Shown here in pieces: positions 1-7,047 of a DNA stretch of 64,000 nucleotides (position 1 is its first letter; each line of letters starts with the position of its first letter). The notes below the pieces were generated by a model. It was not told the origin of the DNA. It worked only from the letters and a program-made list of their open reading frames with translations, and did no database searches. The stretch comes from Streptomyces longhuiensis (GTDB lineage: Bacteria; Actinomycetota; Actinomycetes; Streptomycetales; Streptomycetaceae). The DNA is taken from assembly GCF_020616555.1 (NCBI RefSeq), contig NZ_CP085173.1, positions 9,068,001 to 9,132,000 on the forward strand. The letters run 5' to 3'. The position numbers were made by a program, and so were the translations under genes.

Positions 1-375
1 GAACTTGTCGGTACACATGCCGAACACGTCACCCCACATCTGCTTCTCCAGCGGGACCGCCACGTTGCCGCCGGCGGACAGCTTCTCCCAGTAGCCGCGC
101 AGCTCGCCGGCGTCGTCGCCGCTCAGGCTCACCGAGAAGTTGTTGCCCTGCTTGAGCTCCATGCCCGGAGGGCTGTCGGCGCCCATGAGAGCGAAGCCGT
201 TCGGGGCCTCCAGCATGCTGTGCATGACCTTGTCGGCGTACCCCGGGGGCGTCTCGGAACCGAACGCTCCGTACGTGTTCACCGACAGGTCGCCGCCGAA
301 AACGCTCTTGTAGAACTCCATGGCTTGCTTGGCGTCACCGGCGAAGCTGATGTACGGATTGAGTCGAGAGACCAT
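1..375 (-). CDS. VOC family protein (PhnB-like), 3' end outside window
   Basis: The visible 125 codons form a glyoxalase/VOC-fold protein of the PhnB type. The N-terminus reads MVSRLNPYISFAGDAKQAME, followed by FYKSVFGGDLSVNTYG and an SLSGDDAGELRGYWEKLSAGG stretch, the two beta-alpha-beta-beta-beta modules typical of the family. The ATG at 375 is preceded by a GAAAGGAA ribosome-binding site. The family usually has about 135-160 residues, so only the last few strands are missing at the window edge. Members are small cytoplasmic proteins, mostly of unknown substrate. It is divergent from the DUF1707 gene at 528. The reaction cannot be assigned. Confidence 0.85.
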   Translation of the reverse strand, partial: MVSRLNPYISFAGDAKQAMEFYKSVFGGDLSVNTYGAFGSETPPGYADKVMHSMLEAPNGFALMGADSPPGMELKQGNNFSVSLSGDDAGELRGYWEKLSAGGNVAVPLEKQMWGDVFGMCTDKF

Positions 376-515
376 GAGGGATTCCTTTCGTGACGTTTTG
401 TCAGGGGTGCACACTAGTCGCGTTCCGCCTGCTCAGCGGGGATAGGCGCAGACGGATTTCCCGGGGGCGGGCCTTGGGCGCGTGGATTTCTCGGCGGCGG
501 CGGAATTCCCGACAC

Positions 516-521
516 TAGAGT
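516..521 (+). promoter_or_regulatory. -10 box of a probable leaderless promoter
   Basis: TAGAGT ends six bases before the GTG start at 528. This is the spacing expected when transcription begins at or next to the start codon, a common arrangement in actinomycetes, and no good Shine-Dalgarno sequence lies in between. I see no clear -35 hexamer. The call rests on spacing alone. Confidence 0.4.
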
Positions 522-527
522 GAAACG

Positions 528-1070
528 GTGACTCTCCCGCAGGAAAACCCGGCACGCCCGATCAGCGAAGACGACCGCAACTCAGCCGTGCAACGCGTGC
601 AGGAGGCGTACGCCGAGGGGCACATCTCGCATGAGGAGATGGACGACCGTCTGCAGCAGGTCCTCACCGCCAGGACGCACCGCGAGCTCGAGCCGGCTCT
701 CGCCTCGCTCCCGGAGGAGGACGCGGGCACCTCGTCCACGATCGGCGCCCTCGGCGGACGGATCACGCGGCGCGGCGCATGGAAGGTCCCTCGCAACCTC
801 AAGGTCGAGTCCGCCTTCGGAAGTGTGCGCCTGGACCTGTCCCGGGCGGTCTTCGAGCACCCGGCAGTCGACATCGAGCTCCAGGTCGGCACCGGCAGGG
901 CCAGGATCACGGTTCCACGCGACGCGATCGTCGACGTCGAGGGTCTGCACACGGGGTGGAAGGACCTGCGCTACAAGGCCCCGCGGCGCTCCGGCCCGGG
1001 CGGGCCGAGGATTCGGATCTCCGGGACCATGGGGTTCGGCCGGTTGAAGATCCGCCACGCGCGGCGTTGA
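528..1070 (+). CDS. DUF1707 domain protein
   Basis: A 180-residue protein. Residues about 12-65 (RPISEDDRNSAVQRVQEAYA to LASLPEE) are a DUF1707 domain, a short helical module related to SHOCT that is common at the N-terminus of actinobacterial membrane-associated or regulatory proteins. The C-terminal half (about 85-175) resembles the cell-wall-active antibiotics response (LiaF/DUF2154-like) beta-rich domain: it has RNLKVESAFGSVRLDLSRA and a repeated strand pattern ending in GTMGFGRLKIRHARR. No transmembrane helix is visible. The GTG start follows a -10-like TAGAGT by six bases, so the mRNA may be leaderless. A link to envelope stress is plausible from the domain pair but not shown. Confidence 0.85.
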   Translation: MTLPQENPARPISEDDRNSAVQRVQEAYAEGHISHEEMDDRLQQVLTARTHRELEPALASLPEEDAGTSSTIGALGGRITRRGAWKVPRNLKVESAFGSVRLDLSRAVFEHPAVDIELQVGTGRARITVPRDAIVDVEGLHTGWKDLRYKAPRRSGPGGPRIRISGTMGFGRLKIRHARR

Positions 1071-1231
1071 AGGACCGACGCCTACTGTCGTCAGTGGTGG
1101 CCCGGGAGCGTGTCCCGCCCCCATGACCGATGAGTTCCACCTCGCCGCCTCGTCTGCAGAGGGGGAACCCGGGAACCCCCACTTCCGCTTCTGCGGAGGC
1201 CTGAGATCAGCTGACGAGGAGCGTGCGCATC

Positions 1232-1723
1232 ATGGCCGAGAACAACGTGAGCGCCACCCTGACCGTGGCCGCGCCCGCCGAGAGGGTGTTCGCCGTACTG
1301 GCGGACCCGACGGCCCATTCCGCGATCGACGGCACCGGCTGGGTTCAGGAATCCGTCGACCGGGCGCCGTTGACCGAGGTGGGGCAGATCTTCCGGATGG
1401 ACATGTACCACCCCAACCATCCCAACGGTGAGTACCAGACGGTCAACAAGGTCCAGGTGCTCGGCCCGCCGCGCACCATCGGCTGGCTGACGGGGTACCG
1501 GAAGGACGACGGAGACCTGGACTTCGGCGGCTGGATCTGGCGTTACGACCTTGCGCCGCTCGGGCCGTCCGAGACCGAGGTCACGCTCACCTACGACTGG
1601 TCGGCGGTGCCACAGCACATCCGGGAGTACATCCAGTTCCCGCCGTTCGGCCCGGAGCATCTCATCAACTCGTTGCACCACTTGGCCGGGCTCGTCTCCG
1701 GTAGGGATGTCCGCACGGAATGA
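1232..1723 (+). CDS. SRPBCC family protein
   Basis: A 163-residue START/Bet v1-fold protein beginning MAENNVSATLTVAAPAERVF, the usual first strand and helix of polyketide-cyclase/AHSA1-like SRPBCC proteins; WSAVPQHIREYIQFPPFGPE near the C-terminus leads into the long final helix. I chose ATG 1232 because the AGGAG at 1217-1221 is about 10 bases upstream. The in-frame GTG at 1223 sits almost on top of that site. These proteins bind hydrophobic ligands in a cavity; the ligand here is unknown. It stands alone, convergent with the DUF5996 gene. Confidence 0.85.
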   Translation: MAENNVSATLTVAAPAERVFAVLADPTAHSAIDGTGWVQESVDRAPLTEVGQIFRMDMYHPNHPNGEYQTVNKVQVLGPPRTIGWLTGYRKDDGDLDFGGWIWRYDLAPLGPSETEVTLTYDWSAVPQHIREYIQFPPFGPEHLINSLHHLAGLVSGRDVRTE

Positions 1724-1759
1724 CGACGCGAGTCGGTGCCGTCCGGCGAGGCCGTTGGT

Positions 1760-2713
1760 TCACTGATCTCGGCCCCCGACCGCAGCTGGTGGTGTCGTGC
1801 TCATGCGCCAGCCGTCGCAGCGGGGTCCGATCAGGTCGGCCGGCCAGCCCGCAGTTTGCACGGCCGCCTCGTAGACGGCGTCGCCGAACGCCACGACGGC
1901 CTGGCGCGGGTCGGCCGTCTCCCTGAGCGTGGCCCACGGCAGCAGGGCCAGACCCGCATCGGGATTCCAGGTCGCGCCGTCGACACCCCAGGTCCGGCCT
2001 TCGAGACCGTCCGGCTGGGGCCAGATGTAGGCGTAGACACTTGCGTTCGGCGACTTGGCGTCGCCGAACGTGAACCCGACCGATACGTATTCATCGCGCG
2101 CGGCGTTCTGCATGAACGCCGGACGGTCGGCCTCCGGGGTGGCTCGGTGCGCCCGGTAACGGGTGGCGGACAGATCGAAACCGCCCCACATCACACCGAC
2201 CCGGGGGCGATGCCCCTGGAAGGGCGCCTGCCATGTTTCGAGTCCGCCGGCCGCGAGGTTGAACGCCGTCCACATCAGCCGAGCCCTGTCGCCGTCCCAG
2301 GTGCGCTCGACCTGATCGTCCTCGAACTTCCTTGGGGCACCCGGGATCTCGCAGATCAACGACGTGCGCGGTGGACGCACACCCAGCCCGGCCACCGCGT
2401 CGCAGAACGACGCGTAGAAGGCGGCGAGGGATCCGTCGGACACGGGGACCGTCACCGAGCCCCTGTCGGACTCGACGACCACGTCACTGTCGAGCAGCCG
2501 GTAGTGCACGTCGAAGGTCACTCCCTGGCGCCGAAAGGTCGGCGTCCGCAGTCCGCGGGGGGTGACATCGAGAACGATGTTTCCCCAGCCGGCCTCGAAG
2601 GGGTCGTCCAGGGTGTACTTGCTCCCGACCTGCACCAGCCGGTTCACGTAGTCGACCATGGGCGCCAGATCCTCGTAGGCCAGCGCCGGCCATGTGTTGA
2701 GTCGTTCGCTCAT
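1760..2713 (-). CDS. DUF5996 family protein
   Basis: A 317-residue soluble protein matching the DUF5996 pattern: WPALAYEDWxxT-like opening (here LNTWPALAYEDLAPMVDYVN), then LVQVGSKYTLDDPFEAGWGN, LDVTPRGLRTP and a C-terminal part with GVMWGGFDLSATRY and YVSVGFTFGDAKSPNAS. No catalytic motif, signal peptide or membrane segment is evident. ATG 2713 is preceded by GGGAGG, which decides against the longer upstream reading frame. The family is common in actinomycetes and its function is unknown. It is divergent from the atropopeptide-like cluster but nothing ties it to that pathway. Confidence 0.85.
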   Translation of the reverse strand: MSERLNTWPALAYEDLAPMVDYVNRLVQVGSKYTLDDPFEAGWGNIVLDVTPRGLRTPTFRRQGVTFDVHYRLLDSDVVVESDRGSVTVPVSDGSLAAFYASFCDAVAGLGVRPPRTSLICEIPGAPRKFEDDQVERTWDGDRARLMWTAFNLAAGGLETWQAPFQGHRPRVGVMWGGFDLSATRYRAHRATPEADRPAFMQNAARDEYVSVGFTFGDAKSPNASVYAYIWPQPDGLEGRTWGVDGATWNPDAGLALLPWATLRETADPRQAVVAFGDAVYEAAVQTAGWPADLIGPRCDGWRMSTTPPAAVGGRDQ

Positions 2714-3108
2714 GGAGAGCCTCCCGGCCATTTTCGCACGCAGGTCGGAGAGCTGCCCGCTCGGCGGCGAGGGCTGCCCATCCGGCCAAACCGGCCGTGG
2801 TGGGAATGACGCCTTCCGCGATCCGGCGCACGCGCCGCCCCCTTTCTTGGCCTGACCCGCGGCGCCGCGACCAGGGCACGAGGCGAATCCGGCGACCCAT
2901 CGAGGCCGCACACGGTCCACGCAGAGCACCGCGTACGCGGGCAAACGCAGAGTCTGAAAGTGGATATGCGAAACGCTCTTCGGTGAATTGATGGATTGAC
3001 CGTTGATCACGGCAGGGAAGGTTCACCGCGCCACCGGCATGCGATCTTCACCGGCTCACCCCGGCATCCGTCGCGTGCCTTCCGTCCGCCCTGAGAGGGG
3101 GTGCAGTG
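2714..3108. other. Gene-free region upstream of the RiPP precursor
   Basis: This 395-base stretch separates the divergent DUF5996 gene and the precursor peptide gene and should carry both promoters. The last 130 bases are less G+C-rich. TTGA occurs three times at 2988, 2996 and 3003, and TTGACC at 2996-3001 could act as a -35 element, but no convincing -10 follows at the usual distance. No open frame here has a ribosome-binding site and plausible codon use. Confidence 0.5.
3094..3101 (+). promoter_or_regulatory. Shine-Dalgarno site of the 26-codon precursor gene
   Basis: AGAGGGGG lies seven bases upstream of the ATG at 3109. This strong site is the main reason to treat the tiny frame as a translated gene rather than chance. 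Confidence 0.8.
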
Positions 3109-3189
3109 ATGAAGCTTCTCTTCGCCATCCGCAACAAGGCCGCGGCCCGAAAGTCCCTGAAGGCGAGCGCCTGGTACCTCTGGTACTGA
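3109..3189 (+). CDS. Atropopeptide (tryptorubin-like) precursor peptide, core AWYLWY
   Basis: A 26-residue precursor. It starts MKLLFAIRNK, carries an Ala/Arg-rich middle and a KSLK motif (residues 15-18), and ends exactly with Ala-Trp-Tyr-Leu-Trp-Tyr (21-26) before the TGA. Tryptorubin A, a ribosomal peptide from Streptomyces cross-linked by one cytochrome P450, has the sequence AWYIWY; this core differs by Leu for Ile at position 4. The leader is removed in known members, leaving an aromatic hexapeptide with carbon-carbon and carbon-nitrogen bridges between Trp and Tyr side chains. The next gene, 108 bases downstream on the same strand, is a P450, which is the complete known minimal cluster. 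A strong ribosome-binding site precedes the ATG. The family assignment is from the core, length and partner; product structure is inferred. Confidence 0.92.
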   Translation: MKLLFAIRNKAAARKSLKASAWYLWY

Positions 3190-3210
3190 TCCGGCGCGCG
3201 CCTCCATCCG

Positions 3211-3269
3211 CCCCCGCTGCGCGGTGACAGCGAGCGTTGCGTCCGACGCCGCCAGTCGTGCAGCGGGGG
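3211..3269 (+). promoter_or_regulatory. Inverted repeat between precursor and P450 genes
   Basis: CCCCCGCTGC (3211-3220) and GCAGCGGGGG (3260-3269) are perfect 10-base complements. An inner GCGG (3221-3224)/CCGC (3249-3252) pair extends the stem. No T-run follows, so it is not a classical intrinsic terminator. Placed 21 bases after the precursor stop, it could attenuate read-through or protect the precursor mRNA, giving more peptide than enzyme. Confidence 0.6.
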
Positions 3270-3297
3270 TTCCGCCCCCACCGCCACCGGAGAACCC

Positions 3298-4350
3298 GTG
3301 TCGCTCACCTCCGCGCCGCGAACGCGCCGTACCGTGTTCGCCCCGCGACTGACAGCCCTCCTCGACGACCACCTGGGCCAGGACGTCTTCCGGCTCGAGA
3401 GCGACACCGTCGGAGTGGCCGGACACGACGTAGCGGACCGGATCCTCGCCGCGCGCCGGGCGACGGAGACCGAGCGGCCGACGTTCAAGCCGCTGCACGG
3501 CCGCTCGATCTCGCGCAACGAAGCCTCCTCGGTCACCCGGACGACAGGCAACGACGTCCGCGAGGCGCTGAAGCGCCCCTTGCCGCCGGACGTCGACCTG
3601 TCGGGTCCTTGGCCTCTGACCGGGCACCTCCTCCTGAGGGACCTCATCCTCGGCCAGGACCCCCTCCGGCTCCGGATGTTGATGAGTCGTAACCTCGAAC
3701 TGACACCCAAGCTGACCTGGTCCGTGATCGCCGCGGGCGCCGCGCTGCCCGGCTGGCCGCGACCCGGTGCCCACCTCACCGGCCTTGCGGAGCGGGCGGC
3801 CGAGGCCGTCGGCTACCAGGAGCGCAGGTACGCGATGGGTGTCTACCGGCGAGCGGCCGCACCGGTGTGTTTCACGGTCTCGACGCTCGTCGCGAATGCG
3901 TTGTGGCTCGGCTCCCCCTTCGACGACAGCACGTCGAACCGCAACATCATCTACGAGGCTCTGCGACTGCTGCCGCCCTCGTGGAACATCCTCCGCAACG
4001 CCTCCCCGGAGTACCCCGCGATCGACAGCCGGATCCGGGAGGACGACGACGTCCTGCTGCTTCCGCTGCTCTCGCACCGTGACCCGGCCCTGTGGGAGGA
4101 CGCGCCCGCGTTCCGGCCCGAGCGCTGGGACGAACTCGACCCCGACGCCACGCCGGGATATCTGCCCTTCGGGCATTCCTCTGAGCGTTGCTGGGGACGG
4201 CACATGGTGATGCCGCTCGCCGAACTCCTGCTGGACGGGATCCGCGGCGCAGGGCTCGTCGTCGATCCCGACCAGCGGACCGGCAGGGTTCCGCTGCTCG
4301 GCCTGCTGGGGGTCGAGGAAGTACGCCTGACGAAGGCGCGAACAGCCTGA
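3298..4350 (+). CDS. Cytochrome P450, atropopeptide-type peptide cross-linking enzyme
   Basis: A 350-residue P450, shorter than the usual 390-420. The K-helix ExxR motif is E220-A-L-R223, followed by a PERF-like FRPERWDELDP segment. The heme loop is FGHSSERCWG with C298 as the expected iron ligand. Compared with FGxGxRxCxG, the Arg two residues before Cys is Glu and Arg is shifted by one. The expected I-helix region (RRAAAPVCFTVSTLVANAL) lacks a normal AGxxT motif. Such divergence fits the small, distinctive P450 family that installs Trp/Tyr cross-links in atropopeptides, and the precursor gene lies just upstream. The GTG start is preceded by GGAGA at 3289-3293. It needs a ferredoxin and reductase supplied elsewhere; none is encoded here. 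Substrate assignment is inference from context. Confidence 0.88.
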   Translation: MSLTSAPRTRRTVFAPRLTALLDDHLGQDVFRLESDTVGVAGHDVADRILAARRATETERPTFKPLHGRSISRNEASSVTRTTGNDVREALKRPLPPDVDLSGPWPLTGHLLLRDLILGQDPLRLRMLMSRNLELTPKLTWSVIAAGAALPGWPRPGAHLTGLAERAAEAVGYQERRYAMGVYRRAAAPVCFTVSTLVANALWLGSPFDDSTSNRNIIYEALRLLPPSWNILRNASPEYPAIDSRIREDDDVLLLPLLSHRDPALWEDAPAFRPERWDELDPDATPGYLPFGHSSERCWGRHMVMPLAELLLDGIRGAGLVVDPDQRTGRVPLLGLLGVEEVRLTKARTA

Positions 4351-4382
4351 CGATTGGCGGGGGTTGCCGCAATTCCGTCGAA

Positions 4383-4395
4383 CTCCCTTTGGGAG
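4383..4395. terminator. Short hairpin after the P450 gene
   Basis: CTCCC-TTT-GGGAG forms a five-pair hairpin inside a larger imperfect fold: GGGGGTTGCC at about 4359-4368 faces GGCACCCCC at 4422-4430. It lies between the convergent P450 and SDR genes. No T-run follows, so its terminator role is weakly supported. Confidence 0.35.
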
Positions 4396-4474
4396 AACGG
4401 TACTTGGTGGTGTTCGGTAGAGGCACCCCCCCATGAGCCATCCGGTCTGACCCGCACGATCGAAGGGCGCCGCC

Positions 4475-5269
4475 CTAGGGAAGGATGGCGTCGATGTACC
4501 CGCCGTCGACCCGCAGCGCACCGCCCGTGGTCGCCGAGGCCAGGTCGGAGCTCAGGTACACCACCATGTTGGCGATCTCCTCGGGTTCGATCAGGCGCTG
4601 CAACAGCGACTGCGGGCGGTACTCGCGCATGAAGACGCGCTGCGCCTCGTCCCACGGCAGGTCGCGGTCGACGAGTTGGTACACGAAGTCTTCGACGCCG
4701 CCGGTGTGAGTGGGGCCCGCGATGACGCAGTTCACGGTGACGCCCGTCCCCGCGGCGTGCTTGGCGAAGCCGCGGCTGACCGCGAGCAGGGCGGTTTTCG
4801 ACATGCCGTAGTGGATCATCTCGGCGGGGATCACCACCGCGGAGTCGCTCGCGATGTACTGGACACGCCCCCGGCCGCGTTCGGTCATGCCCGGCAGGTA
4901 CAGCCGCGTGAGCCGGACGGCGGCCAGCACGTTCACCTCGAAGTAGCGGCGCCATTCGTCGTCCGTGATGTCCAAGGGGTTCTTCGCGTCGAAGATGCCG
5001 AGATTGTTGATGAGGATGTCCACGTCAGGCAGCGTTTCCCAGGCGCGTCGAGCGCCCTCCTCGGAACCGACGTCGGCGGCGACCGGAACGAAGTCGCCGT
5101 CCGGCACGCCGACTTTGAGCTGCTCGACGGCCGCCTCCACCCTGCCCCGGTCGCGTCCGTTGACTCCGACCCGCGCGCCGGCGCGTGCGAGTCCGGTCGC
5201 GATCGCGGCTCCGATGCCTTGTGTGGAGCCCGTCACCAGAGCGGTCCGGCCCGAAAGATCCAGGTGCAC
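4475..5269 (-). CDS. Short-chain dehydrogenase/reductase
   Basis: A 264-residue classical SDR. The cofactor motif TGSTQGIG is at residues 14-21, NNLG is the structural NNAG variant, and Ser in YIASDSA with YGMSK give the catalytic Ser-Tyr-Lys set. Between the active site and the C-terminus there is an enlarged substrate loop (FVYQLVDRDLPWDEAQRVFM). The ending SATTGGALRVDGGYIDAILP is typical of the family. It should catalyse an NAD(P)H-dependent carbonyl/alcohol conversion in the cytoplasm; the substrate is unknown. It is convergent with the P450 gene and transcribed from its own promoter, so it is probably not part of the RiPP cluster, although proximity leaves that open. Confidence 0.88.
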   Translation of the reverse strand: MHLDLSGRTALVTGSTQGIGAAIATGLARAGARVGVNGRDRGRVEAAVEQLKVGVPDGDFVPVAADVGSEEGARRAWETLPDVDILINNLGIFDAKNPLDITDDEWRRYFEVNVLAAVRLTRLYLPGMTERGRGRVQYIASDSAVVIPAEMIHYGMSKTALLAVSRGFAKHAAGTGVTVNCVIAGPTHTGGVEDFVYQLVDRDLPWDEAQRVFMREYRPQSLLQRLIEPEEIANMVVYLSSDLASATTGGALRVDGGYIDAILP

Positions 5270-5688
5270 GTCGTTTTCCCTTACTGGAATGGGTGGGTGA
5301 TCGGCAGGTCGTCACGGGACTCTTCCCGCTCGCGAGCCCCCGGTGATGTCCGGGCACCCGGAATTGGGGCCGAACGGGTGGGGAGCGGTGCGGCTGTTAC
5401 GCGCTTCTGGGTGACGAAACGCCGCGAGGCGCGGCTGAAGGCGGGGCCGGAGCCGTGCGGGGCAACGGCCGGGGCGTCAACCTGGTGCCTTCAGTGCATA
5501 AATGGACGATGCACGTGAGAGCAACAGAAATATGGACGACTTGTAACCGCCTTCACGTCATGCGCACATTCGGGGCGATCTGTTGGCAAGTTGTGCGTTC
5601 TCGGCCATCGGGCCGGGACCCGCACATAGCAGGCCCGCGGCGTACCACGCCGGTACACGGGTCTGCAGTACGAAGTGAAGGGGCATTC
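5270..5688. other. Gene-free divergent promoter region
   Basis: This 419-base stretch lies between the SDR and the secreted lamin-tail protein. From about 5495 to 5620 it is clearly more A+T-rich than the surroundings (TGCATAAATGG, GAAATATGG), as expected for promoters. An open frame continuing upstream from the lamin-tail gene to 5455 has no ribosome-binding site and is not credible. I see no RNA gene. Confidence 0.5.
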
Positions 5689-6207
5689 ATGTCCGCTTTC
5701 ATGTCAGTTGCTGCCCGCCGTACGGCCGCCGCCGCTCTCGCGGCCGGCGCCCTGGTCGGAACGTTCGCCGCGTCGGCATCGGCCGACGCCGCCGGCCGCC
5801 AGCACCGCGACCGCGTCGAGATCTCCGGCGCGCAGTACGACTCCCCGGGCTGGGACAACGGCAGCAACCGCTCCCTCAACAAGGAGTGGATCGATGTCAC
5901 CAACACGTCCCGCCACTCCGTGAACCTCGACGGGTGGACGCTGTCGGCCAGGGACGGTCGCACCTACACGTTCCATCACTACCGCCTGGCGGGCCGCGCG
6001 ACGGTCCGCGTCCACACCGGTGTCGGACGCGACAGCGGCCGTGACGTGTACCAGGACCGTCGCAGGTACGCGTGGGACAACCGTTCCGACACCGCCACCC
6101 TGCGCGATGACCGCAACCGGAGGGTCGACACCCTTTCCTGGGGCGGCCACCGCGACGACCGCGGCCACCACGGTGACGGACACGGGCACGGCGGCGGCCA
6201 CCGCTGA
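5689..6207 (+). CDS. Secreted lamin-tail-domain protein with His-rich tail
   Basis: A 172-residue exported protein. Residues 1-33 form a Sec signal peptide with AASASADA near the cleavage site. Residues about 38-150 are a lamin-tail (LTD) beta-sandwich domain, marked by NKEWIDVTNTSRHSVNLDGW and the ending DTATLRDDRNRRVDTLSWGG. The last 20 residues are almost all His, Gly, Asp and Arg (HRDDRGHHGDGHGHGGGHR), a likely metal-binding or sticky extension. LTD domains in Streptomyces are common in small secreted proteins of unknown role, sometimes attached to nucleases. ATG 5689 has AAGGGG six bases upstream; ATG 5701 is an in-frame alternative. Transcription ends at two strong hairpins downstream. 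Confidence 0.88.
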   Translation: MSAFMSVAARRTAAAALAAGALVGTFAASASADAAGRQHRDRVEISGAQYDSPGWDNGSNRSLNKEWIDVTNTSRHSVNLDGWTLSARDGRTYTFHHYRLAGRATVRVHTGVGRDSGRDVYQDRRRYAWDNRSDTATLRDDRNRRVDTLSWGGHRDDRGHHGDGHGHGGGHR

Positions 6208-6214
6208 CCTGAAC

Positions 6215-6244
6215 CTGCCCGCGGGCCTCCCAGCCCGCGGGCAG
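6215..6244. terminator. Perfect 12-bp hairpin
   Basis: CTGCCCGCGGGC (6215-6226) pairs completely with GCCCGCGGGCAG (6233-6244) around a six-base loop, seven bases after the lamin-tail stop codon. It acts with the next hairpin. Confidence 0.7.
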
Positions 6245-6262
6245 CGATGACCCGCCTCAGGA

Positions 6263-6302
6263 GGGGGCGTTCCGCAGCTCGGCCTGCGGGACGCCCCCTT
6301 TT
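6263..6302. terminator. Bidirectional intrinsic terminator
   Basis: A 15-pair stem (6263-6277 with 6284-6298, one G-U pair) with loop CTCGGC is followed by TTTT at 6299-6302. It separates the convergent lamin-tail gene and the response regulator gene. Confidence 0.85.
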
Positions 6303-6336
6303 GGCTGCCGCCGACGGCACGGTTACCGCCCTGACC

Positions 6337-7047
6337 TCACCCGTGCCAGTCGTAGCGGCGCTCCGGTCGGCCGGCGACGCCGTAGCGCAGTGACACGCCG
6401 GCGCTGCCGGTGCCGTGGAAGTACTCGAGGTAACGGCGGGCGCTGACGCGGGAGATGCCGGTCAGGGCGGCGCATTCGGTCGCGGACAGAGTGCTGTCGG
6501 CCTCGCGCAGGGCGCGTTCGACCATCGCGGCGGTCTCGACGCTCATGCCCTTGGGCAGGCCACCGCCCGGAGCGGCCAGGGCCGCCGCACCCAGCACGCG
6601 GTCCACGTCGGCCTGGCCCCGTACGACCGCGGAGAGCAGCCGGCGGCGTCGGGCGGCGTACCGCTCGAGCCGGGGGAGCAGGTCCTCGAAGTCGAAAGGC
6701 TTGAGCAGGTAGTCGACCACGCCGCGGCGGACCGCGCGGCGCACCGTCTCCGCTTCCTGGGCGGCGCTGATGACCATGATGTCGAAGTCGTGGCCTGCGG
6801 AGCGCAGCCGGGGGATGAGATCGAGGCCGAAGACGTCCGGCAGGTACAGGTCGAGCAGGACGAGGTCGGGGCGCAGTTCCTCGACGGCGTCGATCGCCTG
6901 CTGCCCGGTGTGAGCCGTGCCGATGACGCGAAACGGCCCCACGCGCTCGACGAACGTGCGGTGCACCCGGGCCACCATGAAGTCGTCGTCCACGACGAGC
7001 ACGTCGATCGAGTCGTCTCCTGCGGCCGTGTCGTGCGGGGCGGTCAT
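6337..7047 (-). CDS. Response regulator, CitB/DcuR family
   Basis: A 236-residue regulator. Residues about 15-130 are a receiver domain with acidic pocket D20-D21-D22, phosphoacceptor D66 in LVLLDLYLP and Lys in LLKPFDF. The C-terminal part (SATECAALTGISRVSARRYLEYFHGTG) is the helix-turn-helix typical of CitB/DctR regulators, which switch on carboxylate transporters. It is translationally coupled to the sensor kinase upstream (ATGA-type overlap at 7044-7047). The likely targets are the divergent binding-protein and GntP-permease genes. Confidence 0.9.
   Translation of the reverse strand: MTAPHDTAAGDDSIDVLVVDDDFMVARVHRTFVERVGPFRVIGTAHTGQQAIDAVEELRPDLVLLDLYLPDVFGLDLIPRLRSAGHDFDIMVISAAQEAETVRRAVRRGVVDYLLKPFDFEDLLPRLERYAARRRRLLSAVVRGQADVDRVLGAAALAAPGGGLPKGMSVETAAMVERALREADSTLSATECAALTGISRVSARRYLEYFHGTGSAGVSLRYGVAGRPERRYDWHG

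Noticed and set aside
4475..5269. SDR as a tailoring enzyme of the RiPP cluster
   Set aside because: It is convergent with the P450 gene and separated by hairpins. Known atropopeptide clusters need only precursor and P450. It may still be tested, but the sequence gives no positive link.
5455..5688. Upstream extension of the lamin-tail gene to 5455
   Set aside because: No ribosome-binding site, and it would bury the signal peptide in the middle of the protein.
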